Origin: Acididesulfobacillus acetoxydans
GTDB lineage: Bacteria; Bacillota; Desulfitobacteriia; Desulfitobacteriales; Desulfitobacteriaceae
Length of the DNA: 64,000 bases
Assembly: GCF_902729405.1 (NCBI RefSeq)
Contig: NZ_LR746496.1
Span: 3,286,001-3,350,000 of the forward strand
Reading direction: 5' to 3'
A program made the position numbers and the translations under genes. Of the stretch, positions 9,155-17,932 are shown piece after piece. Under the pieces are notes generated by a model. The model saw only the letters and a list, made by a program, of their open reading frames with translations, did no database searches and was not told the DNA's origin. How positions within the stretch are numbered: the first letter of the stretch is position 1; each line of letters begins with the position of its first letter.

Positions 9155-10798
9155 TCAAGGCAGGTGCAGAACTTGCACCGGAAGATCGGCTCCGAAGATA
9201 ATGCCATAATACCCTTTGCCGATACAAGTCCCGGTCGTGCCGTTGCCAAGCTCCCCGTCTTTGCCGTCCCCCCAGGCCCAAACATGATTCGACGAGTCGA
9301 GGGCATATCCGGTTGAGTTTCCGCCGGCAATCGCTGCGATTTGAGTAAGGTTGAGAACCCGAACGGGGTTAGAGGTAACGGCGTTCAATCCGGCCTCACC
9401 ATTGCCGAGTTCACCGGATGTTCCATCGCCGGAAGCCCACACCCGGCCCTTCGTGTCCAAGGCATAACTGGTAAAAGTTCCGCCCACCACTTCCCGCACG
9501 TCCGTAGGACTTAAGACCCGAACGGGAACGGCAGAAGGATCGGTTCGCGAGCCGTTGAACAGCGAGCCGTCGGCATTGCCCCAGGCCCAAAGCTGTCCGG
9601 ACGAGGTGAGGGCACAGGCCGTTCCCAACCCGCCGGTAAAAATCCGCCTGACCTGGGTCAGGTTTGAAACCCGAACGGGGGTGGTCGCTCCGTAATTGAC
9701 ATTCTTGTGGGAGTCGATTCCGATCGGATTTCCGGTGGAACCGTTGCCAAGCTCGCAGTTTCTTCCGTCTCCCCAGGCCCAGACACCTCCGGACGCATCG
9801 AGGGCATAACCGTTCACCCCGCTGGCCGCGATGGCGACAATATGAGGTAAATTGGCCACTTGGACCGGAACGGCCGCCCCGTAAACCTCACCGCCGGACT
9901 CATCTTTGCCGATAGGCGCTCCGGTTGTACCGTTGCCGAGCTCCCCGTTTTCCCCGTCTCCCCAAGCCCACACGTGCCCGGATTCGTCGAGGGCGTAGCC
10001 GGTCGCTTCGCCGGCGGCCACAGTCACAATGTGGGCCAGCTGGGAAACCCGAACCGGGGTGGCTTGCCGCTTGGTCAGACTGCCATTGCCAAGCTCTCCA
10101 TCAAGTCCGTCCCCCCAGGCCCAGACATGACCGGACGAGTCAAGCGCATACCCCGTAGACTCCCCCGCCGCGATTTCCGTGATATGCGAGAGCTTGGCAA
10201 CCTGTACGGGCACCGCCTGAACTTTTCTGACCGAACCGTTGCCAAGTTGCCCGTGTTCTCCCCCACCCCACGCCCAAACGTGACCCGAACTGCTGAGGTA
10301 ATAGGCGGTCACCCCTCCGGCAGCGATCGCCGGCTGCTGTTTCTTGATCGGCGCTCCCATAGCTCCCTGCCCCCTGATGAGAAGGAATATGATCAGAAGA
10401 GCACCGACACCCACACAGCCAATAAGGCCGGCGGCCCAATACAGCTGCTTTTTCTTCCCGCAGGTTTTCCCTGTGGCTGCTTTGTCGCCGTTCCCTATGG
10501 CAGCTTTGTCGCCGTTCCCTGCGGCAGCTTTACTGTCGTTCCCTGTGGCAGCTTTACCGTCGTTCCCTGTGGCAGCTTTACCGTCGTTCCCTGTGGCAGC
10601 TTTACTTTCGGCCGTTTTCTTTCCGGCCGTCTTCTTTTCGGCAAGCAGCTTTTTGCTAACCGGCCGTTCGGCAGCCGGCTCTTCGGGAACCGGCCTTTCT
10701 GTAATTTCCTTCTCAACTGTTTTTGCGCCGGAAATTTTCCTCCCAGCTGCTTCCTTTTTGAAGATTCCCTTTCCGCCAGTCTGACACGGCAAATGCAT
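9155..10798 (-). CDS. Membrane-anchored RCC1-repeat propeller protein
   Basis: About 547 residues with three parts. The cytoplasmic N-terminus (1-118) is Lys/Ala-rich and contains an 8-residue tandem repeat, KAATGNDG. One membrane helix follows (about 120-143). The outside part is made of seven RCC1-type repeats (HVWAWGDGxxGELGNG pattern), enough for one seven-bladed beta-propeller. One repeat has WASG in place of WAWG and another reads NADGSLFNG. Such propellers bind proteins or surfaces, but no enzyme motif is present and the ligand is unknown. ATG was chosen over the GTG one codon upstream. Confidence 0.8.
   Translation of the reverse strand: MHLPCQTGGKGIFKKEAAGRKISGAKTVEKEITERPVPEEPAAERPVSKKLLAEKKTAGKKTAESKAATGNDGKAATGNDGKAATGNDSKAAAGNGDKAAIGNGDKAATGKTCGKKKQLYWAAGLIGCVGVGALLIIFLLIRGQGAMGAPIKKQQPAIAAGGVTAYYLSSSGHVWAWGGGEHGQLGNGSVRKVQAVPVQVAKLSHITEIAAGESTGYALDSSGHVWAWGDGLDGELGNGSLTKRQATPVRVSQLAHIVTVAAGEATGYALDESGHVWAWGDGENGELGNGTTGAPIGKDESGGEVYGAAVPVQVANLPHIVAIAASGVNGYALDASGGVWAWGDGRNCELGNGSTGNPIGIDSHKNVNYGATTPVRVSNLTQVRRIFTGGLGTACALTSSGQLWAWGNADGSLFNGSRTDPSAVPVRVLSPTDVREVVGGTFTSYALDTKGRVWASGDGTSGELGNGEAGLNAVTSNPVRVLNLTQIAAIAGGNSTGYALDSSNHVWAWGDGKDGELGNGTTGTCIGKGYYGIIFGADLPVQVLHLP
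10467..10610 (-). repeat. 24-bp tandem repeat inside the RCC1 gene
   Basis: Six units of exactly 24 bp; the plus-strand unit begins TTCCCTGTGGCAGCTTTA. The units encode the KAATGNDG-like repeat of the cytoplasmic tail. Central units are nearly identical and flanking units have diverged, so copy number may have changed recently. Confidence 0.9.
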
Positions 10799-11024
10799 CA
10801 CCCGCTTCTATCTCAACCTTTTTTCCCGCCTTCGGATTCGCAAGGTTCCCCCGCATTTTCCCAATAGGTAATTAGGCAAATTTCCTATAGTCCCGCAGGT
10901 TCTGTCTTATAGCTTAGGTTCTGCATGATTGCTGTCCCCTCAGCTTCGACCAGGTCCCGCCAAGTTTTAGCCACGCCCGGTGAACCCCGGTACAACTGGC
11001 CTCCCCACCTTCCGGCTCAGTCTG

Positions 11025-12182
11025 CTATCTGTTAGACCCGCTGCCCTTCCCGGCCGCGTGGTCGGCAAAGTAAGCCGCAATGCCGTTGGCTATCCCCGTG
11101 GCCGCTTCCGTCTGCCATTTCGCCGTCTCCATGGCGCTCGCGGTGTCGGGGTTTGTCATAAAGCCCAATTCCACCAAAGTCGAAGGCAGATCATTAAGGC
11201 GTAAGACTTCGTACGGCTGTGCTTGTAAGCCGAAGACGGATTGCCCCGTGCCTGCAGCCACCGAATCGGCTACATCTGCGGCCAAATCCTTGCTCAGAGG
11301 CCAATTTTTAACCGCCATAGGATTAATGGTGTCTCCCACGTGATTTGTATAAGGGGCAACGCCGTTTTCAAAATAAGTTCCCAACACACCGGTAACGGCA
11401 GGATTGCTAACCCAGTTACAGTGGACACAGACAAAGATATTGGCTCCAGACTTGTTTGAGATAGCCGCCCGTTCAGCCAAGCCGACGTAAGTATCCGTTG
11501 TCCGCGTCATGATGACATGGATGCCCCGTGACCTTAAGATGTCCTTAAGCCTTAAGGAAACGGCTAGCGTGATCGCTTTTTCGTCCAACTTATCCTTGTC
11601 GGGGCGAATGTCTGAGTTGGCATCTACCTTGTACGGAACCTGTGCCCCCGGGTCTTTGCCTCCGTGACCCGGATCGATCACGACCGTGTACCCTGAGGGA
11701 TGGGCGGGAACGGAACCGCTGCCGGACGGTATATTTCCGGGGCCGGCGCCCGGGGACACACCACCCGGGGCAGGTGTCGGAGGTACCGGAGAAGGGTTTT
11801 CCTGAGGAGGTGCCTTCCCGGATACTTTGTCCGGTCCGCTTGGGCTTTGGGCCGGCGGCTGAAAATAGCTGAGGAAAAAAGTCCGGGCGTCGGTCATATC
11901 CGCCCCGGTAAGAGAAAACAGACCGCGCGAAATTAGTTGTTGCTCTGCCGTATCCAGCGCTGCCAACTGCGCCTGGGAATACCCCGGCAACCCTTCGACG
12001 AGAATCTCCTTGAAAGGAAAATTCACTTTTTGCAAGAAGTGAATTAATTCCCCCGGGATCCCTTGCCCCAAAACATAATCCAACCCCACGAAGTAAAAGA
12101 GGACAAAAAACCCCGTGGTCACGACCCCAACCCAAATCCTGAACAGCCTCTTTTTTGTGCCCAGAAGCGCGTTACTCGACAA
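11025..12182 (-). CDS. N-acetylmuramoyl-L-alanine amidase
   Basis: A cell-wall hydrolase of the Amidase_3 family, 385 residues from a TTG start at 12182. AAAGGAGG lies 8 bases upstream of this TTG, and the longer open frame to 12338 lacks a site. A membrane anchor (about 14-38) is followed by a linker rich in Pro, Gly and Ser (about 115-190) and the catalytic domain. Zinc ligands and catalytic residues are visible: His in VVIDPGHGGKDPG, Glu in KLDEKAITLA, His in FVCVHCNW, and Glu in TLVELGFMTN. It cleaves the amide bond between muramic acid and the stem peptide outside the membrane. The genes on either side give no clue to its role. Confidence 0.92.
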   Translation of the reverse strand: MSSNALLGTKKRLFRIWVGVVTTGFFVLFYFVGLDYVLGQGIPGELIHFLQKVNFPFKEILVEGLPGYSQAQLAALDTAEQQLISRGLFSLTGADMTDARTFFLSYFQPPAQSPSGPDKVSGKAPPQENPSPVPPTPAPGGVSPGAGPGNIPSGSGSVPAHPSGYTVVIDPGHGGKDPGAQVPYKVDANSDIRPDKDKLDEKAITLAVSLRLKDILRSRGIHVIMTRTTDTYVGLAERAAISNKSGANIFVCVHCNWVSNPAVTGVLGTYFENGVAPYTNHVGDTINPMAVKNWPLSKDLAADVADSVAAGTGQSVFGLQAQPYEVLRLNDLPSTLVELGFMTNPDTASAMETAKWQTEAATGIANGIAAYFADHAAGKGSGSNR

Positions 12183-12317
12183 TAACCTGTCCTCCTTTCT
12201 CCTAACAAATATGAAGCTGGGGTCTGTTCTAGAACTCCAATCCTTCAAGGAAAGGCAAGTTTTTAGCCGCGGTGAGCGATGGTTTTTTGGCTGGGTGAAG
12301 TTTTCCGGCATTGCGAA

Positions 12318-12346
12318 TTGACATATTCCTTTTACCATTCTATAAT
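12318..12346 (+). promoter_or_regulatory. Consensus sigma-A promoter
   Basis: TTGACA (12318-12323), a 17-bp spacer and TATAAT (12341-12346), a perfect match to the vegetative consensus. It drives the 44-residue zinc-ribbon gene at 12427 with a leader of about 75 bases and diverges from the amidase gene. Confidence 0.9.
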
Positions 12347-12426
12347 AATAATTACTTTAATGTCTGAAACGTCAGTCAGGCATTCTCAGGTACACAACCA
12401 CGGACAAGAATAAGGAGGGGTTCACG

Positions 12427-12561
12427 ATGGCTGTCTGCGCTAAATGCGGTCAAGAAGTTTCAGATGACGACCTCTACGAAGACCATGGACTGCTGGTTTG
12501 TGACGACTGCAAGGTGAACGGGACAAGACCTATTTCTAAGCCGTGCGGAGGTGAAAGCTAA
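12427..12561 (+). CDS. Small zinc-ribbon protein
   Basis: A 44-residue protein with two Cys pairs, CAKCG near the start and CDDC around residue 25-28, the layout of a small zinc ribbon or rubredoxin-like knuckle, plus a fifth Cys near the end. AAGGAGGGG lies just before the ATG, and a perfect promoter is upstream. Similar short zinc ribbons are common in anaerobic Firmicutes but lack assigned functions. The strong promoter suggests an abundant protein. Confidence 0.8.
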   Translation: MAVCAKCGQEVSDDDLYEDHGLLVCDDCKVNGTRPISKPCGGES

Positions 12562-13028
12562 GCATCCTGCAACTGGGGCGTAACGCAAATTTGAGTCCGC
12601 CCGCAACTTATCTGGATTCACGTTCTGCTTATCTGTGTCCACGTTCTGCTTATCTGTGTCCACGCATAACTTGTTTAGGTCCGCCGCAACTGTAATCTTA
12701 CTCAAGCATTGACGAGAAAGGTCCCGGGGACTCACGCTTCCCCGGGACCTTTTTGCTCTTATGAGACTGACTTGTCTCGCCCGTTCATAGGGCCGTTCTT
12801 CATGTCCGCTGTCCCGCGGCGTCTTCGGGACGCCGCGTTACCTCTCTGCCGTTCAAAGCGCCATTGTGGCTCTCTGCCGGTCATAGTACCGTTCTTCCTC
12901 ATGGGCGTTCACAGTGCCGCTCTGCTTTTAAGCCTAACACCCTTTGCCTCTTGGTCAGTTGTTCACCAAACTGTTCTGCCTTTCGCCCTTTTCGTTTACG
13001 GCACCGTTCAAACTATCTGTTCTGTATT
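12562..13028. repeat. Tandem repeats and spacer
   Basis: No gene is supported. A 21-bp unit (CGTTCTGCTTATCTGTGTCC plus A) occurs twice without a break at 12621-12662, with decayed copies on both sides. Further on, a sequence with CCGTTCATAGGGCCGTTCTT near 12.78 kb recurs in altered form near 12.88 kb. A strong terminator lies between at 12717-12755. Confidence 0.7.
12717..12755 (+). terminator. Strong rho-independent terminator
   Basis: A 14-bp perfect stem (12717-12730 with 12739-12752) with an 8-base loop, ending in a T run. The A-rich 5' side also makes it usable from the minus strand. It ends transcription from the zinc-ribbon gene. Confidence 0.92.
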
Positions 13029-13622
13029 CTACTTCTTTGCCGCCTGCTTCTTGGAAAGGAACTTGTAAGCCCCGCTTACCATTGCCCCCAGGCATCCCCC
13101 GAGCAGGGCAGTCTCAAGTTGCACGAGACCCATGCCGACTGCAAAAACGGGAGCTGCGGCCGCCGGTATAACCGCCAGTTTGATCAGCACCATTGCCATA
13201 GTAAAAAGGAAGCCCGCCTTCAGGAGTGCCGCCGCCAGCAAGGTCGCCAAAAAATAGACTCTCTTCCCCACGTACAAGTATTTAAAGGCAAATACCAGGA
13301 TTGCATTCCCAATCCATATGAATGGGATCATGTAAAGCAAGACAAATTGAAACGGCCCAAAGAGATACGTCCCCAGCAAGGCGGCCAAACTGGGGAGGAT
13401 CACGAGCGAAGCCACTTCGCCCCAACCCTTCATCGTGACGGCCGTCATAATAAGCACGAAATTGACCACAGACCCCACTAACAACTGTGGGTGCTGTAAC
13501 AATAAGGGTATGGAGACGCCCAACAGGGCCAGAAAGAGATACTGGAAAACCTCAGCGGCCTTAGTCGTATCGTACATTCTCTTGTTCACAAGAGTGTCAG
13601 CCTGCCGTCCTACTCCACTCAT
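13029..13622 (-). CDS. Conserved multi-pass membrane protein, function unknown
   Basis: About 197 residues with five to six hydrophobic segments and a basic C-terminus (KFLSKKQAAKK). The overall shape, a small protein of about 200 residues with six helices, is like the substrate-binding subunits of ECF transporters, but I see no family signature. The start at 13622 is chosen because GGGAGGGG lies upstream of that ATG; an ATG seven codons earlier overlaps that site. No partner gene is adjacent. Confidence 0.65.
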   Translation of the reverse strand: MSGVGRQADTLVNKRMYDTTKAAEVFQYLFLALLGVSIPLLLQHPQLLVGSVVNFVLIMTAVTMKGWGEVASLVILPSLAALLGTYLFGPFQFVLLYMIPFIWIGNAILVFAFKYLYVGKRVYFLATLLAAALLKAGFLFTMAMVLIKLAVIPAAAAPVFAVGMGLVQLETALLGGCLGAMVSGAYKFLSKKQAAKK

Positions 13623-13703
13623 TTCATTGTCCACCCCTCCCATCCGTTTACTTCATTGTATTCCAATCCTCTTCAGGTATTCTTTGCTTAGCGGTTGCCG
13701 TGA

Positions 13704-13874
13704 TCACCAAAAGCTCAGCTGCTGGTAACGATTAGCTTCATAATATTGATTGAGCAGCTGATCGAGTTCTTGACTCATTCGGATAACTTTGGGATCCTTG
13801 AAACCCCTTTCTCCGCCAGATTTATTGAGTTTTCTGCGGAGTCTCTCGATTCTTCGCTGAAGAATGCTTTCCAT
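13704..13874 (-). CDS. Spo0E-like aspartyl-phosphate phosphatase
   Basis: A 56-residue protein with the Spo0E signature: IERLRRKLN, a short linker, then SQELDQLLNQYY. Family members dephosphorylate Spo0A~P and so delay sporulation. The ATG at 13874 has GGGGAGG 7 bases upstream, and an in-frame ATG further up lacks a site. It stands alone, 80 bp from the membrane protein gene. It is the clearest sign in the window that the organism makes spores. Confidence 0.88.
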   Translation of the reverse strand: MESILQRRIERLRRKLNKSGGERGFKDPKVIRMSQELDQLLNQYYEANRYQQLSFW

Positions 13875-14059
13875 CTCGATTCCTCCCCAACTCTCGCCTT
13901 TTTTACACATTTTACCTCAGAGGGGCAGGGTATGCAAGCGCTTTAACCTCGTAATTATTCTAAAGCGGTACCCGGGATCAACTCGGCACGATTCGAAACC
14001 GATTCTGCATCGTTTGGGACCGGTCCGGAACGATTTTGCCCAACTGCCCGCACAAACCA

Positions 14060-14109
14060 TTGCTCAACCCCGCCACAACCGTTATAATGAATCATACCCC
14101 CGTGGGGTA
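14060..14109 (+). promoter_or_regulatory. Ferredoxin promoter with CsoR-type operator
   Basis: A -35 TTGCTC (14060-14065), a 17-bp spacer and a perfect TATAAT (14083-14088). Right at the expected transcription start lies the inverted repeat TACCCC-CGT-GGGGTA (14095-14109). This C-tract/G-tract palindrome is the operator form used by CsoR/RcnR-family repressors. No such repressor gene is in the window. Confidence 0.65.
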
Positions 14110-14139
14110 ACTAGATGCTTAAGGCGGAGGAGTAAAGAC

Positions 14140-14361
14140 ATGAAAATAGCTTTTGTCAATCCCAGTAAATGCGACGCCTCACCCGTGTGCCCTTCCCGGC
14201 GCTCCTGCCCGGTGAAAGCCATCACTCAGGAGAAAACAGGATTCTTGCGGCGCGGTCCCGCCAAAGTCGATACCGCTCTTTGCACGGGTTGCGGCACCTG
14301 TATCAAAATGTGCCCGCACGGAGCGATCTCCTTTAAACAAGGCGCCAAAAAGCCCAAGTAA
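14140..14361 (+). CDS. 4Fe-4S dicluster-type ferredoxin
   Basis: A 73-residue protein. The C-terminal half has a complete 4Fe-4S motif, CTGCGTCIKMCPHGAI. The N-terminal half has a variant set with wider spacing (KCDASPVCPSRRSCPVKAI), as in the ferredoxin-like domain of RNase L inhibitor-type proteins. It probably carries electrons or senses redox state. GGAGG precedes the ATG at 14140; the longer open frame from 13864 has no site and crosses the promoter. The CsoR-like operator suggests induction by a metal, sulfide or aldehyde stress. Confidence 0.85.
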   Translation: MKIAFVNPSKCDASPVCPSRRSCPVKAITQEKTGFLRRGPAKVDTALCTGCGTCIKMCPHGAISFKQGAKKPK

Positions 14362-14813
14362 CCCGGCGCCGCGGGAGGACGCATAATCTTCCCACTCTGA
14401 AAACGTTCTGATTATTGAGAGGACTCCGCCAATGAGACGCCGGATCCGGGCAGGTGATCCATTCCGAATCCGGTACCCCACACCGAACCGAACCGCCTGT
14501 GAAACCTCCTTGGAATCTGCCTCACGAACCCCCCGAAACGTCCGCTTTACGTTCGTATTAGTAAAGAGGGGGTATGCGGAGGAGTATCCGGGTTGAGACG
14601 CCCATACCTGCCCAATCTGGGTCGGTACGCCGTTGCCTTCCCGGTCGAAGCCGAGGGACCTATAGAGTGAGGTGCAATTGTCTTCCGACAAGTAGGCACG
14701 ATTCCCGAAAGGTCAATATCTGCGATAAACTAATTAAAACACGTGTCTTAATATAACGTGAGAAAATAACCAGCTCCGCGTTATCGGAAAGATTCTAGGT
14801 AGGGTGTAGTAAA
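14362..14813. other. Intergenic region without a gene
   Basis: About 450 bp in which no frame has a ribosome site together with protein-like composition. Short degenerate repeats around CCGGATCC/GAATCCGG are scattered at 14.44-14.50 kb. The kinase promoter should lie near the 3' end, but no clear -35/-10 pair is seen. Confidence 0.5.
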
Positions 14814-16598
14814 GTGGGGAAAATCTTTGGTGGCCGTTATGAGATCAGAGATAAGATTGGCGCAGGCGGAATGGCTATTGTCTACAGAGCTGAAGATTTA
14901 TTGCTTAACCGAATCGTCACTGTCAAAGTGCTGAGGGAGCAATTTGCCGCGGACGAGGAATTTATCACGCGTTTCCGGCTTGAGGCCCAGGCCGCGGCCG
15001 GCTTATCACATCCCAACATTGTCTCGATTTATGACGTAGGCCATGAGGGCGAAACCGAATACATTGTGATGGAGTATGTACAGGGACACAACCTGAAGGA
15101 GATTATCCGGGAGCATGCTCCTCTTTCTCCCGGACGCTCCCTTTACCTCGTAAGGCAAATCGCGCGTGCCATAGGCCATGTCCATGAACACCACGTCATT
15201 CACCGGGACATAAAACCACACAATATCCTGGTAACTGCCGACGACTGGGCCAGGGTCACCGACTTCGGCATTGCCCAAACGGCGGAGGCCACCACCTTAA
15301 CCCATACGGGGAACATTGTCGGATCAGTCCATTATCTTTCCCCTGAACAGGCACGAGGTGAGCCGAGCGGTGAACAATCCGACCTTTATTCACTGGGAAT
15401 CATTCTTTACGAACTTGTCACAGGCAAACTTCCGTATGACGGCGAGACACCGATTGCCGTTGCCTTGAAACATGTGCGGGAACACCCGGAATCCCCGCGT
15501 CAACTCAATCCGCAAGTAAGCCCTTCTCTGGAAGCCATTATTATGCGGGCCATTGCCAAAGACCCCGAGCAGCGCTATCCTTCCGCCCAAGCCTTCTTGG
15601 CGGATCTTGACAAGATTGAAGCCGAGCAGTCTGTGGCGGGGCCAAACAATTTAGGGAACGGCTTCGAGAACGGCGATATTGAGAAGACCCAGATACACCA
15701 AGGCCCCACCGCCGGCATGATGACCGGTGGCGGCAATGGCAATCCTCCGGCGGCTCCGGCCCGATTGGCTCATGCCGGCAATGCTTTGGCGGCCCGAGTC
15801 AGAAAAACTGTCCTCAGACGCAGGTTCTGGGTTGGGCTGGGCGCGGCTGCAGCCGTCTTTTTGGCGGCCTTGTTTTGGTTGCACAGTTATGCGAGCGCCG
15901 AAGAAGTAACGGTACCGGCAGTTACCGGTCAGACCGTCACAGAGGCGGCAGCCATATTGGGTCAAAGCCATCTCCGGCTGGCCCGCGAGATCAACCGTGA
16001 AAACAGTAACGAGGTCGCAAAAAACCTTATTATTCAGCAGGAACCTGCGGAAAAATCTCTAATAAAGACGGGTGGGGATGTCCGGATTTGGGTGAGCAAT
16101 GGTCCGGCGAACCTGACCATGCCCGATGTTAAGGACCAAGACCCGCCGCTCAGCAAAGACGCCGCGCTCGCCCTGATCAAGGGTGTCGGCTTCATTAACG
16201 CTCCCCTTTTTACTTATGTTCCAAGCCCTCTTGTCCCCAGCGGCGCTGTGATTGACCAGAACCCCGCTCCGGACACCCCCTGGCCGGCGAACGGGAAGAT
16301 CCGGATCACCCTAAGCTCAGGACTGCCTGCGCTTTCGATGCCGGATGTGATCGGCATGTCTTCAGAAGAGGCTGAATCCGCACTTACCGGCACCCCTTAC
16401 AACCTGGCGGTGGTGATCGCCGTTAAGGATTCCCCGACTTATCCCCGTGGCGCGGTGATGAGCACCGATCCCAACCCCGGAAATCCCGTAGAGCAGGGAA
16501 CCACGGCCACGGTTATAGTTTCGAGCGGCTCGGAGCCCGAACCGCCTGGCAGTATACCATCTGACGCTCATGGCCACAAAAAAGGCCCCAAACCTTGA
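14814..16598 (+). CDS. prkC: PASTA-domain serine/threonine protein kinase
   Basis: A 594-residue Hanks-type kinase like PrkC. The kinase domain spans about 8-275: glycine loop GAGGMAIVY, ATP Lys in VTVKVL, catalytic HRDIKPHNIL and metal-binding DFG. One membrane helix follows (about 340-360), then three PASTA repeats outside the cell (about 365-575). Such kinases sense muropeptides and control cell-wall synthesis and, in spore formers, germination. The start is GTG with AGGTAGGGTG upstream. The partner phosphatase PrpC, usually next door, is absent, so this may be an additional copy. Confidence 0.92.
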   Translation: MGKIFGGRYEIRDKIGAGGMAIVYRAEDLLLNRIVTVKVLREQFAADEEFITRFRLEAQAAAGLSHPNIVSIYDVGHEGETEYIVMEYVQGHNLKEIIREHAPLSPGRSLYLVRQIARAIGHVHEHHVIHRDIKPHNILVTADDWARVTDFGIAQTAEATTLTHTGNIVGSVHYLSPEQARGEPSGEQSDLYSLGIILYELVTGKLPYDGETPIAVALKHVREHPESPRQLNPQVSPSLEAIIMRAIAKDPEQRYPSAQAFLADLDKIEAEQSVAGPNNLGNGFENGDIEKTQIHQGPTAGMMTGGGNGNPPAAPARLAHAGNALAARVRKTVLRRRFWVGLGAAAAVFLAALFWLHSYASAEEVTVPAVTGQTVTEAAAILGQSHLRLAREINRENSNEVAKNLIIQQEPAEKSLIKTGGDVRIWVSNGPANLTMPDVKDQDPPLSKDAALALIKGVGFINAPLFTYVPSPLVPSGAVIDQNPAPDTPWPANGKIRITLSSGLPALSMPDVIGMSSEEAESALTGTPYNLAVVIAVKDSPTYPRGAVMSTDPNPGNPVEQGTTATVIVSSGSEPEPPGSIPSDAHGHKKGPKP

Positions 16599-16626
16599 TC
16601 AAGAAAGGCCGTGGCTAAAGCGGCAC

Positions 16627-16863
16627 TCACATTACACAAGACACCGCCTTAGTGAGACTATGGGCGGTGTCTCTTTGGTCGGCCAGACCTTTGCCGGTGA
16701 TGGCCCCCATGCGGGCACTCATTTCTTGCACCACGATCAAGGCCAATGTCATCGGGATGAACACCCACAGAAGCTTAAACCCGAAATGAGCACCGGCGAC
16801 TGAATAGGTTGTGATTCCACCCGCATCGTTATTCATCCATAACTCCAAGTCTCCCCTTGTCAA
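16627..16863 (-). pseudogene. N-terminal fragment of an Nramp metal transporter
   Basis: The frame contains NNDAGGITTYSVAGAHFGF and VVQEMSARMGAITGKGLAD, the first two helices of an Nramp-family Mn/Fe transporter variant (DNDAGGI in place of DPGN). Similarity stops after GKGLAD and the frame ends about 20 codons later, where over 350 residues should follow. The natural start is also lost. A 9-bp hairpin (16640-16648 with 16663-16671) lies at the break. Confidence 0.75.
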
Positions 16864-17301
16864 TAGCTAAAAAGCCGCCCCACAAGAAAGGCCGACTTTT
16901 CGCGTCTTGATCAATTTAATACCTGTTAACCCATTAGCGTCTCTCGACATTTCTGGGCAGTGGCGTGTGGTCTATGCAGAAGCCTCACCTAACGAAGAAT
17001 CTTCAGTTCCCCCTTAAGTTATCACCAGATTTGCGGCCTGTCAAGCGTTTTAGCCGTCTTTTCGGCGATTTAGTCCCAAAGAGTGCATTTATCCTGAATT
17101 AGATCGGGGAAAGGCCGTTTCGCTAAGCCTCACGAAATCGTATCCTCCCAGCCCCGAAGCGGCACGACCTTACCTAAGCATCAGGATGATGTGCACAAGC
17201 ATTATGCTGATACGCATGATCGTGGCTGTGGTGGTTTTACCTGCTCCACGATAAATGGTAAAATGACTGGGGATGCTTCGTCAGAAAGAGGTGCCTAACC
17301 T
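16864..17301. other. Intergenic region without a gene
   Basis: About 440 bp with no supported gene. A GGTAAAATG sequence near 17.26 kb could be part of the promoter for the transporter remnant that follows. Confidence 0.45.
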
Positions 17302-17890
17302 TTGAAAGCCATCGCACTGGGTATCTTAGCCTCATTCTTTTTCGCCTTTACTTTTGTGCTCAATCGAGCCATGAATCTTGCCGGGGGCAGTTGGATCTGG
17401 AGTGCTGCCTTGAGATATCTGTTCATGCTACCGCCCCTCTGGATCATCGTTGCCGCACGGAGGAATCTCAAAGACCTTTTCTCCGCCATGCGAGCCAGGC
17501 CCCTATCGTGGTTGGGCTGGAGCACCGTGGGTTTCGGCCTGTTTTACGCCCCCCTCTGTTTTGCGGCTTCTTATGGCCCCGCTTGGCTGGTGGCCGGCAT
17601 GTGGCAGATGACCATTGTGGCTGGTTCTCTTCTTTACGGCCACCAATACGACCCGGGGCGATATGCACAAACTGGCAGCCGTGGAAGCGACGCAATCCGG
17701 AGAGCTCATTTTTTCATTATTGGGGGAAGTCTTTCTTCTGCACGGGAATTATCCTTCGGCACTCTCTGGTGCCGGCATCGCCCTTATCGTGTTGGGTATG
17801 ATTGGGCACAGCCTCGCCTCACACAAGACGAAAAAACGAACTTCAGTGGCCGACCCGGTGTCTGGAACATTCAGCGACAAGCTTTCATAG
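17302..17890 (+). pseudogene. DMT-family transporter with internal deletion
   Basis: The first frame (17302 to about 17640) encodes four membrane helices of an EamA/drug-metabolite type transporter and ends in AGMWQMTIVAGSLL. The protein then continues in another frame with FFTATNTTRGDMHKLAAVEA and a final helix pair to 17890. The central helices are missing and the frames do not match, so an internal deletion joined the two ends, probably at a short repeat (GGCTGGTTCTCTTCTT). The TTG start has AGAGGTG upstream. Confidence 0.75.
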
Positions 17891-17932
17891 TTTTATGATA
17901 GCCTCAAGCAAGCAACAAGAAAGGGGGTATTG

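Noticed and set aside
12709-13481. Plus-strand frames opposite the membrane protein gene
   Set aside because: They lie across a terminator and on the complementary strand of a gene with membrane-protein composition. Read as shadows.
16640-16671. Hairpin after prkC as its terminator
   Set aside because: The stem is good but has a 14-base loop and no T run on the plus strand, and it lies within the Nramp fragment.
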